64,000 nt of DNA from TMP-86 sp046347195 (GCA_046347195.1 JAXMGQ010000007.1:71471-135470), one strand, 5' to 3'; positions 36,596 through 45,800 are shown, counted from the first letter of the stretch. Program-made: numbers and translations. The notes: generated from the sequence alone by a model not told the origin.

Positions 36596-36634
36596 TAGAC
36601 TGCCGCACGGTTTTTCCTTCGACCGGGATTTCAA

Positions 36635-37707
36635 ATGCGCGTATTCAATTTTGCGGCGGGCCCTGCCACCCTGCCGCTCGAGGTATTGGAGCAGGCTCGC
36701 GATGAACTGCTCGACTGGCAGGGCTGTGGCATGTCCGTCATGGAAGTCAGCCATCGCAGCAAGGCCTTCGTCGCGCTGGCCGAGCGTGCGGTGTCGGACC
36801 TGCGGGAGCTCCTCGCCGTGCCCGCCAATTACCGCATCCTGTTCCTGCAGGGTGGGGCGACCGGCCAGTTCGCCGGCATCCCGCTCAACCTCGCCCCGGC
36901 CGAGGCCGTGGCCGACTACATCAACACCGGGCAGTGGTCCAAGAAGGCCATTGCCGAGGCGCGCCGTTACTGCAAGGTGAACGTCGCGGCGGACGCAGGC
37001 GGCAGTACTGCCGTCCCGCCGCAGTCGGCCCTGTCGCTCACGCCCGGCGCCGCCTATCTCCACTACACCCCGAACGAGACCATCGGCGGCGTGGAGTTCA
37101 GCTATGTGCCGCAGTCCGGCGAAGTTCCGCTGGTGGCGGATTTCTCCTCGACCATCCTCTCGCGGCCGCTCGATGTCGCCCGCTTCGGCCTGATCTACGC
37201 CGGCGCACAGAAGAACATCAGGCCTTCCGGGCTGGTGCTCGTCATCGTGCGCGAGGACCTCGTGGGTCGCGCGCGGCCCGGTACGCCGGCCATCTTCGAC
37301 TACAAGGCCATGGCCGATGACCAGTCGATGCTCAACACCCCACCCACCTTCGGCTGGTACGTGGCAGGGCTCGTGTTCCAGTGGCTGAAGCGCCAGGGTG
37401 GACTGGCCGCCATGGGCGAGCGCAACCGCGCCAAGGCGGCGAAGCTGTACGAATGCATCGACGGCTCGGTTTCTACGCAAACCCGTGGAACCCGTCTCGA
37501 GGTCCTGGATGAACGTGCCGTTCACGATGGCGCGCCCGGAACTCGGAGAAGGAGTTCCACGCGGGCGCCGCCAAGGCGGGCCTCGTCAACCTCGAGGGCC
37601 ATCGCTCGGTGGGTGGCATGCGCGCCAGCATCTACAACGCCATGCCCATGGCGGGTGTCGAGGCGCTGGTGGCCTTCATGCGTGAATTCGAACGGACCCG
37701 GGGTTGA
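36635..37707 (+). pseudogene. serC: phosphoserine aminotransferase, frame broken by three indels
   Basis: The first 278 codons read cleanly as SerC, from MRVFNFAAGPATLPLEVLEQ to the PLP-binding Lys in YAGAQKNIRPSG and beyond. After IDGS (about 37469) one base is missing; after YANP (about 37484) another is missing; at 37545 there is one extra G. Beyond these, the frame ending at TGA 37705-37707 reads the normal C terminus (GHRSVGGMRASIYNAMPM). Restored, the gene would be 357 aa. All three sites are short G or C runs, so sequencing or assembly error is the likeliest cause. SerC makes phosphoserine and feeds PLP synthesis. Confidence 0.85.
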
Positions 37708-37715
37708 GAGGACAC

Positions 37716-38885
37716 ATGAGTTTCAGGATCCAGACGCTGAACAACATCTCGATGAGCGGGCTCGAGCGGCTGCCGCGCGATCGCTTCGAGGTGGCTTCCG
37801 ACATCGGTCACCCGGATGCCATCCTGGTGCGCTCCGCCGACATGCACACGATGACCATTGCCGAGTCGGTCAAGGCCATCGCCCGGGCCGGTGCCGGCAC
37901 CAACAACATCCCGGTGGCGGCGATGAGCAAGCGCGGCATCCCGGTGTTCAACGCGCCGGGCGCCAATGCCAATGCCGTGAAGGAGCTGGTGGTCGCGGGC
38001 ATGTTCCTGGCCGCCCGCAACATCTGCGAGGCGTGGGCGTTCGTCCGCGGACTCAGCGGCGATGACCACGCCATCGAGGAAGCGGTGGAGAAGGGCAAGA
38101 AGCGCTTCGTGGGCTTCGAGCTCCCCGGGCGCACGCTCGGGGTCATCGGTCTCGGCGCCATCGGCGTGGAAGTGGCCAACACGGCGCTCGGACTGCGCAT
38201 GAAGGTGCTGGGCTACGACCCGCTGATCACGGTGCAGCGCGCCTGGCAGTTGTCCTCGGCGGTGCAGCAGGCCGTGTCGCTGGATGACCTGTTCGCACGG
38301 TCCCAGCTCATCACCTTGCACGTGCCGCTCAACGACAAGACCCGCGGCCTGGTCAACGAATCGCGCATCCGCCTCATGCCCAAGGGCGCCGTGGTGCTGA
38401 ACTTCGCGCGCGCGCCCATCGTCGATGAGGCGGCGGTGGTGGCGGCGCTGGGCGAAGGACACCTGGCGGCCTACGTCTGCGACTTCCCCTCGGTCCGCCT
38501 GAAGGACCACCCGAAGGTCGTCGCGCTGCCGCACCTCGGCGCGTCGACGAATGAAGCGGAGGAGAACTGTGCGGTCATGGTGGCCGACACCTTGCGGGAC
38601 TTCCTCGAGACCGGCAACGTGCACCACTCGGTGAATTTCCCCGAGAGCCTGCTGATGCGCATTCCGAACACCACGCGCATCGCCATCGCCAATGACAACG
38701 TGCCGAACATGGTCGGCCAGATCTCCACCTGCCTCGCGGAAGCGAAGCTGAACATCGCGGACCTGCTGAACAAGTCCCGCGGTGAGCTCGCCTACACGCT
38801 GATCGATGTCGACGGCGAGGTGCCGGAGTCCGTGGTGAAGAAGATCCGTGCCATTCCCGGCGTGCTGACGGCCCGGGCGTTCTGA
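37716..38885 (+). CDS. serA: D-3-phosphoglycerate dehydrogenase
   Basis: A 389-aa protein from the ATG at 37716 (GAGAGGA site), eight bases after serC. The NAD-binding domain has LGVIGLGAIGVEVANTALGL, with catalytic Arg in NFARAPIVD and His in LPHLGASTNEAE. A C-terminal ACT domain (NVPNMVGQISTCLAEAKLNI) suggests serine feedback. It catalyses the first step of serine synthesis; SerC, encoded just upstream, the second. A short insertion-free form without the extra ASB domain. Confidence 0.94.
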   Translation: MSFRIQTLNNISMSGLERLPRDRFEVASDIGHPDAILVRSADMHTMTIAESVKAIARAGAGTNNIPVAAMSKRGIPVFNAPGANANAVKELVVAGMFLAARNICEAWAFVRGLSGDDHAIEEAVEKGKKRFVGFELPGRTLGVIGLGAIGVEVANTALGLRMKVLGYDPLITVQRAWQLSSAVQQAVSLDDLFARSQLITLHVPLNDKTRGLVNESRIRLMPKGAVVLNFARAPIVDEAAVVAALGEGHLAAYVCDFPSVRLKDHPKVVALPHLGASTNEAEENCAVMVADTLRDFLETGNVHHSVNFPESLLMRIPNTTRIAIANDNVPNMVGQISTCLAEAKLNIADLLNKSRGELAYTLIDVDGEVPESVVKKIRAIPGVLTARAF

Positions 38886-38896
38886 AGGAGTCGACC

Positions 38897-40135
38897 ATGG
38901 CGGCGCGCAAGACGAAGGTACGAAAGCCCACCCGCGCCGCGGCCGCCAAGCGGCCGGCTTCACGGGACGCTTCGCGCGTCGCTTCGCGGCACGCTTCGCG
39001 GCACGCGACACCGGTCACGGCGGGCGCCGTGCGACCCGGCGTGGTGCCAGCCACGACGGACCTCAAAGCCATCCGCGAACGCATCGATGGCATCGATGCG
39101 CGCATCCACGGGCTGATCAACGAGCGGGCGCGACTCGCGCAGCAGGTCGGCATCTCGAAGGCGGCCAGCGGCAGGACCGTGGATTTCTACCGGCCGGAGC
39201 GCGAGGCGGAGGTGCTTCGCAATGCCATGCGGCGCAACCAGGGGCCGTTGAGCAACGAGGAGATCGTGCGGCTGTTCCGCGAGATCATGTCCGCGTGCCT
39301 GGCGCAGCAGGAGCCACTGAAGATCGCCTTCCTCGGGCCCGAGGGCACCTTCACGCAGGCCGCCGTCCTGAAGCACTTCGGCCACTCGGTGCGGGCGCTG
39401 CCGCTGCCGGCCATCAGCGAGATCTTCCACGAGGTGGAATCCGGCGTCGCCGACTTCGGCGTGGTGCCCATCGAGAACTCGACGGAAGGCACCGTCAGCC
39501 ATACGCTGGACATGTTCCTCACCTCGCCGCTGAAGATCTGCGGAGAGGTGGAGATGCGCATCCATCACTTCCTGATGGCGCGCTCACCCGAGCTCGAGGC
39601 CATCAAGCGCATCTGTGCGCACGCCCAGGCCCTGGCGCAATGCCGGGGCTGGCTCGATGAACACCTGCCGGAGGTCGAGCGGGTGCCGGTGGCGAGCAAC
39701 GCGGAAGGCGCCCGCCGGGCGCGCGATGAGCGCGGCAGCGCCGCCATCGCCGGTGAAGCCGCGGCCCAGCTCTACGGGCTGTCGGTGCTGGCCCGGGAGA
39801 TCGAGGATCGCGACGACAACAGCACGCGCTTCCTGGTGGTCGGACGCAAGCTGTTTTCCGGGAGCGGCGCGGACAAGACCACGCTGCTCGTGTCCGCGAC
39901 CGGCACCGACGATGCCGGCACGCTGTTCCGGCTGCTCGAGCCCTTGGCCAGGCACCAGGTCAACCTGACCCGCATCGAGTCGCGCCCCTCGCACCGGCGC
40001 AAGTGGGACTACGTGTTCTTCCTCGACCTCGAGGGTCATGTGTCCGATCCGCCGGTGGCGGCGGCGCTGGGCGAGGTGGAACGCATCGCCACGCTGTACA
40101 AGGTGCTCGGCTCGTATCCCAAAGCGGTGATGTGA
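38897..40135 (+). CDS. pheA: bifunctional chorismate mutase / prephenate dehydratase (P-protein)
   Basis: A 412-aa protein. Residues 1-52 are a basic Ala/Arg/Ser extension not found in the usual P-protein. The AroQ chorismate mutase domain (about 54-135) has IRERIDGIDARIHGLINERA. The dehydratase domain follows with FLGPEGTFTQAA, VPIENSTEGTVSHTLD and DDNSTRFLVVGR. An ACT domain at about 320-412 carries the phenylalanine-sensing motif TRIESRPSHRRKWDYVFF. It converts chorismate to phenylpyruvate. It overlaps aroA by 4 bases. Confidence 0.95.
   Translation: MAARKTKVRKPTRAAAAKRPASRDASRVASRHASRHATPVTAGAVRPGVVPATTDLKAIRERIDGIDARIHGLINERARLAQQVGISKAASGRTVDFYRPEREAEVLRNAMRRNQGPLSNEEIVRLFREIMSACLAQQEPLKIAFLGPEGTFTQAAVLKHFGHSVRALPLPAISEIFHEVESGVADFGVVPIENSTEGTVSHTLDMFLTSPLKICGEVEMRIHHFLMARSPELEAIKRICAHAQALAQCRGWLDEHLPEVERVPVASNAEGARRARDERGSAAIAGEAAAQLYGLSVLAREIEDRDDNSTRFLVVGRKLFSGSGADKTTLLVSATGTDDAGTLFRLLEPLARHQVNLTRIESRPSHRRKWDYVFFLDLEGHVSDPPVAAALGEVERIATLYKVLGSYPKAVM
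38967..39002 (+). repeat. three 12-bp tandem repeats inside pheA
   Basis: Three units close to ACGCTTCGCGGC lie at 38967-38978, 38979-38990 and 38991-39002 in the N-terminal extension of PheA and encode ASR-type tetrapeptides. Copy number could vary without breaking the frame. Confidence 0.75.
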
Positions 40136-41472
40136 CGGACGCGCCGATGCGCAGCTACCAGGCATCACCCGTCGCGCAAGTGGCCGGCGAGATCACCGTG
40201 CCGGGCGACAAGTCCATCTCGCACCGCTCGGTGATGCTGGCCGGCCTGTGCGAGGGCACCAGCCGCGTGGAGGGCTTCCTGCCGAGCGAGGATTGCCTCG
40301 CCTCGATGCAGGCCATGCGCGCCCTGGGCGTGCACATCGAACGCCCGGCAGTTGATGTCGCCGTGGTGCGCGGGGTGGGATTGCACGGCCTGCGCGCGGC
40401 CGGACACGACCTCGACATGGGCAATGCCGGCACCGCCATGCGCCTGTTGACGGGCCTGCTGGCCGGACAGCGCTTCGATTCGCGCCTGGTCGGCGATGCC
40501 TCGCTGAGCCGGCGCCCCATGGAGCGCGTCGCGGCGCCGCTCCGGCTCATGGGCGCACGCCTCACCACCACGCGCGGCACGCCGCCGGTGAGCATCCAGG
40601 GCGTGCAGGCGCTGCACGGCATCGACTACCTGATGCCGGTGGCCAGCGCCCAGGTCAAGTCGGCGCTGCTGCTCGCCGGACTCTTCGCCGATTCGCCCAC
40701 GCGCATCATCGAGCCGGCCGTGTCGCGCGACCACAGCGAGCGCATGCTCGAGGCGATGGGGGTGTCGTTGCGGCGCGAGGCGCTGCAGGTGGAACTGCAA
40801 CCACCCGCACGGCTGCACGCCCGCGACCTGAAGGTCCCGGGCGATTTTTCCTCGGCGGCATTCTTCATCGTCGCGGGCCTCATCGGCGCCGGTCCCACGG
40901 GCCTGCTCATCCGAAACGTCGGCATCAACCCCACCCGCACCGGTCTTCTCGACATCCTGCGGCGCATGGGAGCGCGCATCGAAGTGCTCTCCGGCCGGCA
41001 GGCCGGGGCGGAAGCCGTCGCCGATCTTCACGTGCAGCGCTCCGAACTGAGTGGCGTGCAGGTGCCGCCGGAGCTGGTCCCGCTGGCCATCGACGAATTC
41101 CCCGCGCTGTTCATCGCGGCGGCCTGCGCGCGAGGGGAGACCCAGGTGAGCGGGGCCGAGGAACTGCGGGTCAAGGAGAGCGACCGCATCGCCGTGATGA
41201 GCGAGGGACTGCGCTCGCTGGGCGTGCCGCACGAGGTCCAGCCGGATGGCATGCGCATCGAGGGCCGGCCGGAGGGGCCGGTGTTCGCCGGCGGCATGAT
41301 CGACAGCCACGGCGACCACCGCATCGCCATGGCCTTTGCGGTGGCGAGCCTGCGGGCCAGCGCACCGCTGCACATCCGCGACGTGGCGAATGTCGCCACC
41401 TCGTTCCCGGGGTTTGCCGATCTCGGCCGGCGCGTGGGACTGGCCCTGGAAGATGGCGGGTCGGGGACCTGA
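40132..41472 (+). CDS. aroA: 3-phosphoshikimate 1-carboxyvinyltransferase (EPSP synthase)
   Basis: About 446 aa from the GTG at 40132, which overlaps the pheA stop; an ATG at 40147 is an alternative. ITVPGDKSISHRSVMLAG is the N-terminal phosphate-binding signature; MGNAGTAMRLLTGLLAG, SRRPMERV, SAQVKSALLLAG and the second-domain RVKESDRIAVM and DHRIAMAFAVA motifs are complete. It makes EPSP from shikimate-3-phosphate and PEP, two steps before the substrate of PheA. In many relatives the gene is fused to tyrA; here it is not. Confidence 0.96.
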   Translation: MTDAPMRSYQASPVAQVAGEITVPGDKSISHRSVMLAGLCEGTSRVEGFLPSEDCLASMQAMRALGVHIERPAVDVAVVRGVGLHGLRAAGHDLDMGNAGTAMRLLTGLLAGQRFDSRLVGDASLSRRPMERVAAPLRLMGARLTTTRGTPPVSIQGVQALHGIDYLMPVASAQVKSALLLAGLFADSPTRIIEPAVSRDHSERMLEAMGVSLRREALQVELQPPARLHARDLKVPGDFSSAAFFIVAGLIGAGPTGLLIRNVGINPTRTGLLDILRRMGARIEVLSGRQAGAEAVADLHVQRSELSGVQVPPELVPLAIDEFPALFIAAACARGETQVSGAEELRVKESDRIAVMSEGLRSLGVPHEVQPDGMRIEGRPEGPVFAGGMIDSHGDHRIAMAFAVASLRASAPLHIRDVANVATSFPGFADLGRRVGLALEDGGSGT

Positions 41473-41479
41473 AGCGCCC

Positions 41480-42166
41480 ATGGCCCCGGTCATCACCATC
41501 GATGGCCCCTCGGGCTCCGGCAAGGGAACGATCAGCCGTGCGCTGGCACGCGCCCTGGGGTTCAACCTGCTGGACAGCGGCGCCCTGTATCGCCTGGTGG
41601 CCCTCGCCGGGCGTCGGGCTGGCCTCGACCTCGACGACCCGGCCGCGCTGGCTGCGAAGGCCCTGGGCCTCGACATCCGGTTCGACTCGACGCCCTCCGG
41701 CGAGGAACGGGTGCTGCTGGATGGGGTCGAGGTCACGCAGGACATACGCTCCGAGCAGGCCGGCAACGATGCGTCCCGGGTCGCTGCCCTGGGCCCGGTC
41801 CGTGAGGCGCTGCTGGACCGCCAGCGGCGATTCGCGCAGGCGCCGGGCCTGATCGCCGACGGCCGGGACATGGGCACGGTGGTCTTCCCCGCCGCGACCT
41901 TGAAGATCTACCTCCTCGCAAGCGCCCAAGAGCGGGCCCACAGGCGCTATAAGCAGTTGATGGAAAAGGGACTTCCTGCTAACCTACCCGACCTTTCGCG
42001 TGCCATAGCCGAGCGTGACCGCCGGGACATGACGCGCGCAGTGGCGCCACTCGTACCCAGTGCGGATGCGGTGGTGATCGATTCGACCGGCCTTTCGATC
42101 GACGAGGTGGTGGCGCAGGTGCTGCAACTCGCCCGCGATCGTCTTGAAGGTCGGTTGAACCGTTGA
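41480..42166 (+). CDS. cmk: cytidylate kinase
   Basis: A 228-aa NMP kinase. The P loop is ITIDGPSGSGKGTISRALA, and LDSGALYRLVAL, DGRDMGTVVFPAA and RAIAERDRRDMTRAVAPL are family signatures. It phosphorylates CMP and dCMP. It starts 7 bases after aroA and precedes rpsA, a neighbour kept across gammaproteobacteria. A hairpin at 42175-42197 follows its stop. Confidence 0.97.
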   Translation: MAPVITIDGPSGSGKGTISRALARALGFNLLDSGALYRLVALAGRRAGLDLDDPAALAAKALGLDIRFDSTPSGEERVLLDGVEVTQDIRSEQAGNDASRVAALGPVREALLDRQRRFAQAPGLIADGRDMGTVVFPAATLKIYLLASAQERAHRRYKQLMEKGLPANLPDLSRAIAERDRRDMTRAVAPLVPSADAVVIDSTGLSIDEVVAQVLQLARDRLEGRLNR

Positions 42167-42174
42167 AGGCAAGT

Positions 42175-42200
42175 CCCGTGCAAAGGATGCGCACGGGTTT
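42175..42200 (+). terminator. weak terminator or attenuator between cmk and rpsA
   Basis: CCCGTGC (42175-42181) pairs with GCACGGG (42191-42197) around a 9-base loop, followed by TTT. It could reduce read-through into the rpsA leader (42167-42282), which is otherwise non-coding. Confidence 0.4.
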
Positions 42201-42282
42201 CGTGTAACAACCCTTGGGCAACCGAAGGATCGGCGCGCAAGGCACCAGCTTTCGAAGCCAGCGGCTTCAAGTGACAAGGCAC

Positions 42283-43953
42283 ATGACAGAAAGTTTTGCA
42301 GAACTGTTCGAACAAAGCATCGCCAGCCAGCGCATCAAGCCCGGAACCATCCTCAACGGCCTGATCGTCGAGGTGGGGCAGGATTACGTCGTCGTCAACG
42401 TCGGACTGAAGTCCGAGGCCGTGATCCCCGCCGAGCAGTTCAAGAATGACAAGGGCGAGATGGAGGCAGTGGTCGGCGCCGAAGTCGAAGTGGCGCTGGA
42501 CAGCGTCGAAGACGGCTCGGGCGAGACCCGCCTGTCGCGCGAGAAGGCCAAGCGCGCCCGTACCTGGACTCGCCTCGAGCAGTCCTTCGAGAAGCAGGAA
42601 ATCGTCAGCGGCATCATCACCGGCCGCGTCAAGGGCGGATTCACCGTCGAGATCGACAACGTGCGCGCCTTCCTGCCAGGTTCCCTGGTGGACGTGCGCC
42701 CGGTGCGCGACCCGTCCTACCTGGAGAACAAGCCGCTCGAGTTCAAGGTCATCAAGCTCGACCAGAAGCGCAACAACGTGGTGGTGTCGCGCCGCGCGGT
42801 GGTGGAACAGGAATACAGCGCCGAGCGTTCGGCCCTGCTCGACAACCTGCAGGAAGGCGCGGCCGTGAAGGGCGTGGTCAAGAACCTCACCGACTACGGC
42901 GCGTTCGTCGACCTCGGCGGCATCGACGGCCTGCTGCACATCACCGACATGGCCTGGAAGCGCGTCAAGCATCCTTCCGAAGTGGTCAAGGTGGGCGATG
43001 AGATCGACGTGCGCATCCTCAAGTTCGACCGCGAGCGCCAGCGCGTCTCGCTGGGCTTGAAGCAACTGGGCTCGGATCCCTGGCAGAACATCGCGCGCCG
43101 CTACCCGGCGAACACGCGCCTGTTCGGCAAGGTCACCAACATCGCCGACTACGGCTGCTTCGTGGAGATCGAGGAGGGCGTCGAGGGCCTGGTGCACGTC
43201 TCCGAGATGGACTGGACCAACAAGAACGTGAACCCCGCCAAGGTGGTGCACGTGGGCCAGGAAGTCGAGGTCATGGTGCTGGACATCGACGAGGAGCGTC
43301 GCCGCATCAGCCTCGGCATCAAGCAGTGCAAGACCAATCCCTGGAAGGAATTCGGCGAGAACTACAACCGCGGCGACAAGGTCAGTGGCCAGATCAAGTC
43401 GATCACCGACTTCGGCATCTTCATCGGCCTGCCCGGCGGCATCGACGGCCTGGTGCACCTGTCCGACATCTCCTGGGACGTGCCCGGCGAGGAAGCCGTG
43501 CACAGCTACCAGAAGAGTCAGCAGCTCGAGGCCATGGTGCTGTCCATCGATCCGGAGCGCGAGCGCATCAGCCTTGGCATCAAGCAACTGGCGAAGGATC
43601 CCTTCTCGGCCTACATCGCCGAGCATCCCAAGGGCAGCATCGTCAAGGGCGTGGTCCGCGAGGTCGACGCCAAGGGCGCGATCATCGACCTGGGCAACGG
43701 CGTGGAAGGGCAGTTGCGCGCTTCGGAGCTGTCGCGCGATCGCGTCGAGGACGCGCGCACCATCCTCAAGGTGGGTGAGGAAGTCGAGGCCAAGTTCACG
43801 GGAGTCGATCGCAAGGGCCGCAGCATCGCGCTGTCGATCAAGGCGAAGGACATCCACGAGGAGCAGGAGGCCATGCAGAACTACCGCACCGATTCGCCCA
43901 CCGGCACGAGCCTCGGCGATCTCCTGAAGGAACAGATCTCGGGACAGGACTGA
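42283..43953 (+). CDS. rpsA: 30S ribosomal protein S1
   Basis: A 556-aa protein, one residue shorter than E. coli S1, from the ATG at 42283 (MTESFAELFEQS). Six S1 domains can be followed through repeated patterns such as GAFVDLGGIDGLLHITDMAW, GCFVEIEEGVEGLVHVSEMD and GIFIGLPGGIDGLVHLSDIS. It brings mRNA to the 30S platform and can repress its own translation. A leader of 116 nt separates it from cmk; a strong hairpin and then ihfB follow. Confidence 0.98.
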   Translation: MTESFAELFEQSIASQRIKPGTILNGLIVEVGQDYVVVNVGLKSEAVIPAEQFKNDKGEMEAVVGAEVEVALDSVEDGSGETRLSREKAKRARTWTRLEQSFEKQEIVSGIITGRVKGGFTVEIDNVRAFLPGSLVDVRPVRDPSYLENKPLEFKVIKLDQKRNNVVVSRRAVVEQEYSAERSALLDNLQEGAAVKGVVKNLTDYGAFVDLGGIDGLLHITDMAWKRVKHPSEVVKVGDEIDVRILKFDRERQRVSLGLKQLGSDPWQNIARRYPANTRLFGKVTNIADYGCFVEIEEGVEGLVHVSEMDWTNKNVNPAKVVHVGQEVEVMVLDIDEERRRISLGIKQCKTNPWKEFGENYNRGDKVSGQIKSITDFGIFIGLPGGIDGLVHLSDISWDVPGEEAVHSYQKSQQLEAMVLSIDPERERISLGIKQLAKDPFSAYIAEHPKGSIVKGVVREVDAKGAIIDLGNGVEGQLRASELSRDRVEDARTILKVGEEVEAKFTGVDRKGRSIALSIKAKDIHEEQEAMQNYRTDSPTGTSLGDLLKEQISGQD

Positions 43954-43962
43954 TCGATATGT

Positions 43963-43990
43963 GCTGCCGGCGCCCCGCGGCGCCGGCAGC
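43963..43990. terminator. perfect 12-bp hairpin between rpsA and ihfB
   Basis: GCTGCCGGCGCC (43963-43974) pairs without mismatch with GGCGCCGGCAGC (43979-43990) around CCGC. No T-run follows, so it may be an mRNA-processing or stabilising element rather than a full terminator. Confidence 0.5.
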
Positions 43991-44031
43991 CTAGTCAAGT
44001 TCACATGACCCACGAAAATGATGGATCGATC

Positions 44032-44334
44032 ATGACCAAATCCGAGCTCATCGAGATCATCTCGGCGAAGCAGAAGCACCTGCCGGCCAAGGACGTCGAA
44101 CTGGCGGTGAAGCAGATCCTGGAAATCATGAGCGACGCGCTGGCCACCGGCGAGCGCATCGAGATCCGTGGCTTTGGCAGTTTTTCCCTGCATTTCCGCC
44201 CGCCCCGGCAGGGCCGCAACCCCAAGACGGGCGAGGCGGTGGCGCTCGCCGGCAAGTACGTTCCCCATTTCAAGCCCGGCAAGGACCTGCGCGAGCGCGT
44301 GAACGAGGGTGCCGGCCAGCCCATCCGGGACTAG
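44032..44334 (+). CDS. ihfB: integration host factor subunit beta
   Basis: A 100-aa DNABII protein; the ATG at 44032 gives MTKSELIEIISAKQ as in IHF-beta, while upstream ATGs would add unconserved residues. The DNA-bending arm contains GRNPKTGEAV with the intercalating Pro of family members, and RGFGSFSLHFRPPRQGRNP precedes it. It pairs with IHF-alpha encoded at 63 kb. The place after rpsA is the gammaproteobacterial order. Confidence 0.96.
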   Translation: MTKSELIEIISAKQKHLPAKDVELAVKQILEIMSDALATGERIEIRGFGSFSLHFRPPRQGRNPKTGEAVALAGKYVPHFKPGKDLRERVNEGAGQPIRD

Positions 44335-44509
44335 TCCCGAATCAGAAGTTCCTGGCTGATTTGGCCGCGCCTCGTCGCGGCGCGTTGCGCAGATACCCAC
44401 GCGCCAATCTGCTCGAACCGGGCAATTTCACGACTCGTCTCGCGCCCTCACTGCGCTTAACCTGTCCTCCACGGCGAATTCCCGCCGTCCAACGTTCATG
44501 GAGGAACAC

Positions 44510-44827
44510 ATGCATTCATCAATCGCTCGTATCGCCTGCCTGCTCGCCGTGCTGTGCATGCCCGCGCTCGCCGTGGCGGGTCCGGTCAACGTCAACACCG
44601 CGGACGCCTCGCAGATCGCAAAGGAACTGAAAGGGGTGGGCCTGGCCAAGGCCCAGGCCATCGTCCAGTACCGCGACAAGAACGGCCCTTTCAAGTCCGC
44701 CGACGATCTGCGCAAGGTGAAAGGCTTCGGCCCCAAGATGCTCGAGCGCAATCGCGCCAACATCCGCCTGAACAACGCCAGGCCCGCCAAGGGGGTGGAG
44801 GCACCCTCGGCGACCGCGGAACCCTAG
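44510..44827 (+). CDS. ComEA-like secreted helix-hairpin-helix protein
   Basis: A 105-aa protein from the ATG at 44510 with a GGAGG site and a signal peptide (IARIACLLAVLCMPALAVA). The mature part is a ComEA-type double helix-hairpin-helix: VNVNTADASQIAKELKGVG and KSADDLRKVKGFGPKMLERN. Such periplasmic proteins bind DNA during natural transformation; in non-competent species the role is unclear. It has no other competence gene nearby. A strong hairpin at 44838-44866 ends the unit. The 175 bases between ihfB and this gene hold no ORF, only a small hairpin near 44471. Confidence 0.9.
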   Translation: MHSSIARIACLLAVLCMPALAVAGPVNVNTADASQIAKELKGVGLAKAQAIVQYRDKNGPFKSADDLRKVKGFGPKMLERNRANIRLNNARPAKGVEAPSATAEP

Positions 44828-44837
44828 GGTCTGCGGT

Positions 44838-44866
44838 AGTGGGCCGCGCGGCGGGCGCGGCCCACT
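44838..44866 (+). terminator. hairpin terminator after the comEA-like gene
   Basis: A 12-bp stem (AGTGGGCCGCGC with GCGCGGCCCACT) around a 5-base loop, ending in a short TTTG. It separates the comEA-like gene from galU. Confidence 0.6.
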
Positions 44867-44915
44867 TTGTGGATTGCGACGCAGTCCGCTTCCGGCATTG
44901 CGGTATCATCCCGCC

Positions 44916-45800
44916 ATGAGCATCTACAACGTGAAGACGGCGGTGTTTCCCGTCGCAGGCCGTGGTACGCGCTTCCTGCCGGCCACGAAGGCAAGCCCGA
45001 AGGAAATGCTGCCCATCGTCGACAAGCCGCTCATCCAGTACGCGGCGGAGGAAGCGCTGTCAGCGGGCGCCGAGACGCTGGTGTTCATCACCGGCAGCTC
45101 CAAACGGGCCATCGAGGACCATTTCGACAGCGACCCGGAGCTGGAATCCGCGTTGGAAGCCCAAGGCAAGCAGGATCTGCTCGATACCCTGCGCGGCATC
45201 CTGCCGAGCTGGGCGGCCTGCGTGTACATCCGCCAGCCCGCGCCGCTCGGGCTGGGCCACGCCGTGCTCTGCGCGCGCCCCGTCGTCGGCAATGCTCCCT
45301 TCATGGTCCATCTCGCCGACGACCTCATCGATGCGAAGGTTCCCTGCCTGCGCCAGATGGTGAAGGTGCACGCCTCGCATGGCGGCAGCGTGCTGGGCGT
45401 GCAGACCGTGCCGAAGTCGGAGACGGACAAGTACGGCATCGTCTCGGTGGACGATGAGATCGCCCCGCGCGTGAGCCGTGTGTCGCACATCATCGAGAAA
45501 CCCAAGCCCAACAAGGCTCCCTCGACGCTCGCGGTGGTGGGCCGTTACCTGCTGACCGGCCAGCTGTTCGAGGAGCTCATGCAGATCGGCAAGGGCGCGG
45601 GTGGGGAGATCCAGCTTACCGATGGCATCGCGCGGCTGATGAAACGCGAGTACGTCTACGCCTACGAGTTCGAAGGCAAGCGCTACGATTGCGGCAGCAA
45701 GCTGGGCTACCTGCAGGCCACCGTGGAATACGGACTGAACCACAGCAAGCTGGGCAAGGATTTCCGCGCCTACCTCAAGGCGCTGAGCAAGACCCTCTAG
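44916..45800 (+). CDS. galU: UTP-glucose-1-phosphate uridylyltransferase
   Basis: A 294-aa protein from the ATG at 44916. The nucleotide-binding motif is FPVAGRGTRFLPATKASPKEM split across residues 9-29, followed by IVDKPLIQYAAEEA, ETDKYGIV, and HIIEKPKP with the sugar-binding Glu-Lys pair; GKRYDCGSKLGYL lies near the end. It makes UDP-glucose for polysaccharide and lipopolysaccharide synthesis. It has no obvious operon partner and converges on rhlE. Confidence 0.97.
   Translation: MSIYNVKTAVFPVAGRGTRFLPATKASPKEMLPIVDKPLIQYAAEEALSAGAETLVFITGSSKRAIEDHFDSDPELESALEAQGKQDLLDTLRGILPSWAACVYIRQPAPLGLGHAVLCARPVVGNAPFMVHLADDLIDAKVPCLRQMVKVHASHGGSVLGVQTVPKSETDKYGIVSVDDEIAPRVSRVSHIIEKPKPNKAPSTLAVVGRYLLTGQLFEELMQIGKGAGGEIQLTDGIARLMKREYVYAYEFEGKRYDCGSKLGYLQATVEYGLNHSKLGKDFRAYLKALSKTL

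Noticed and set aside
37440..37560. Programmed frameshifting in serC
   Set aside because: Three separate shifts in about 80 bases, no slippery heptamer or downstream structure, and SerC is not known to use recoding.
41947..44400. An 817-codon open frame opposite rpsA and ihfB
   Set aside because: Antisense shadow of rpsA with repeats that simply reflect the six S1 domains.
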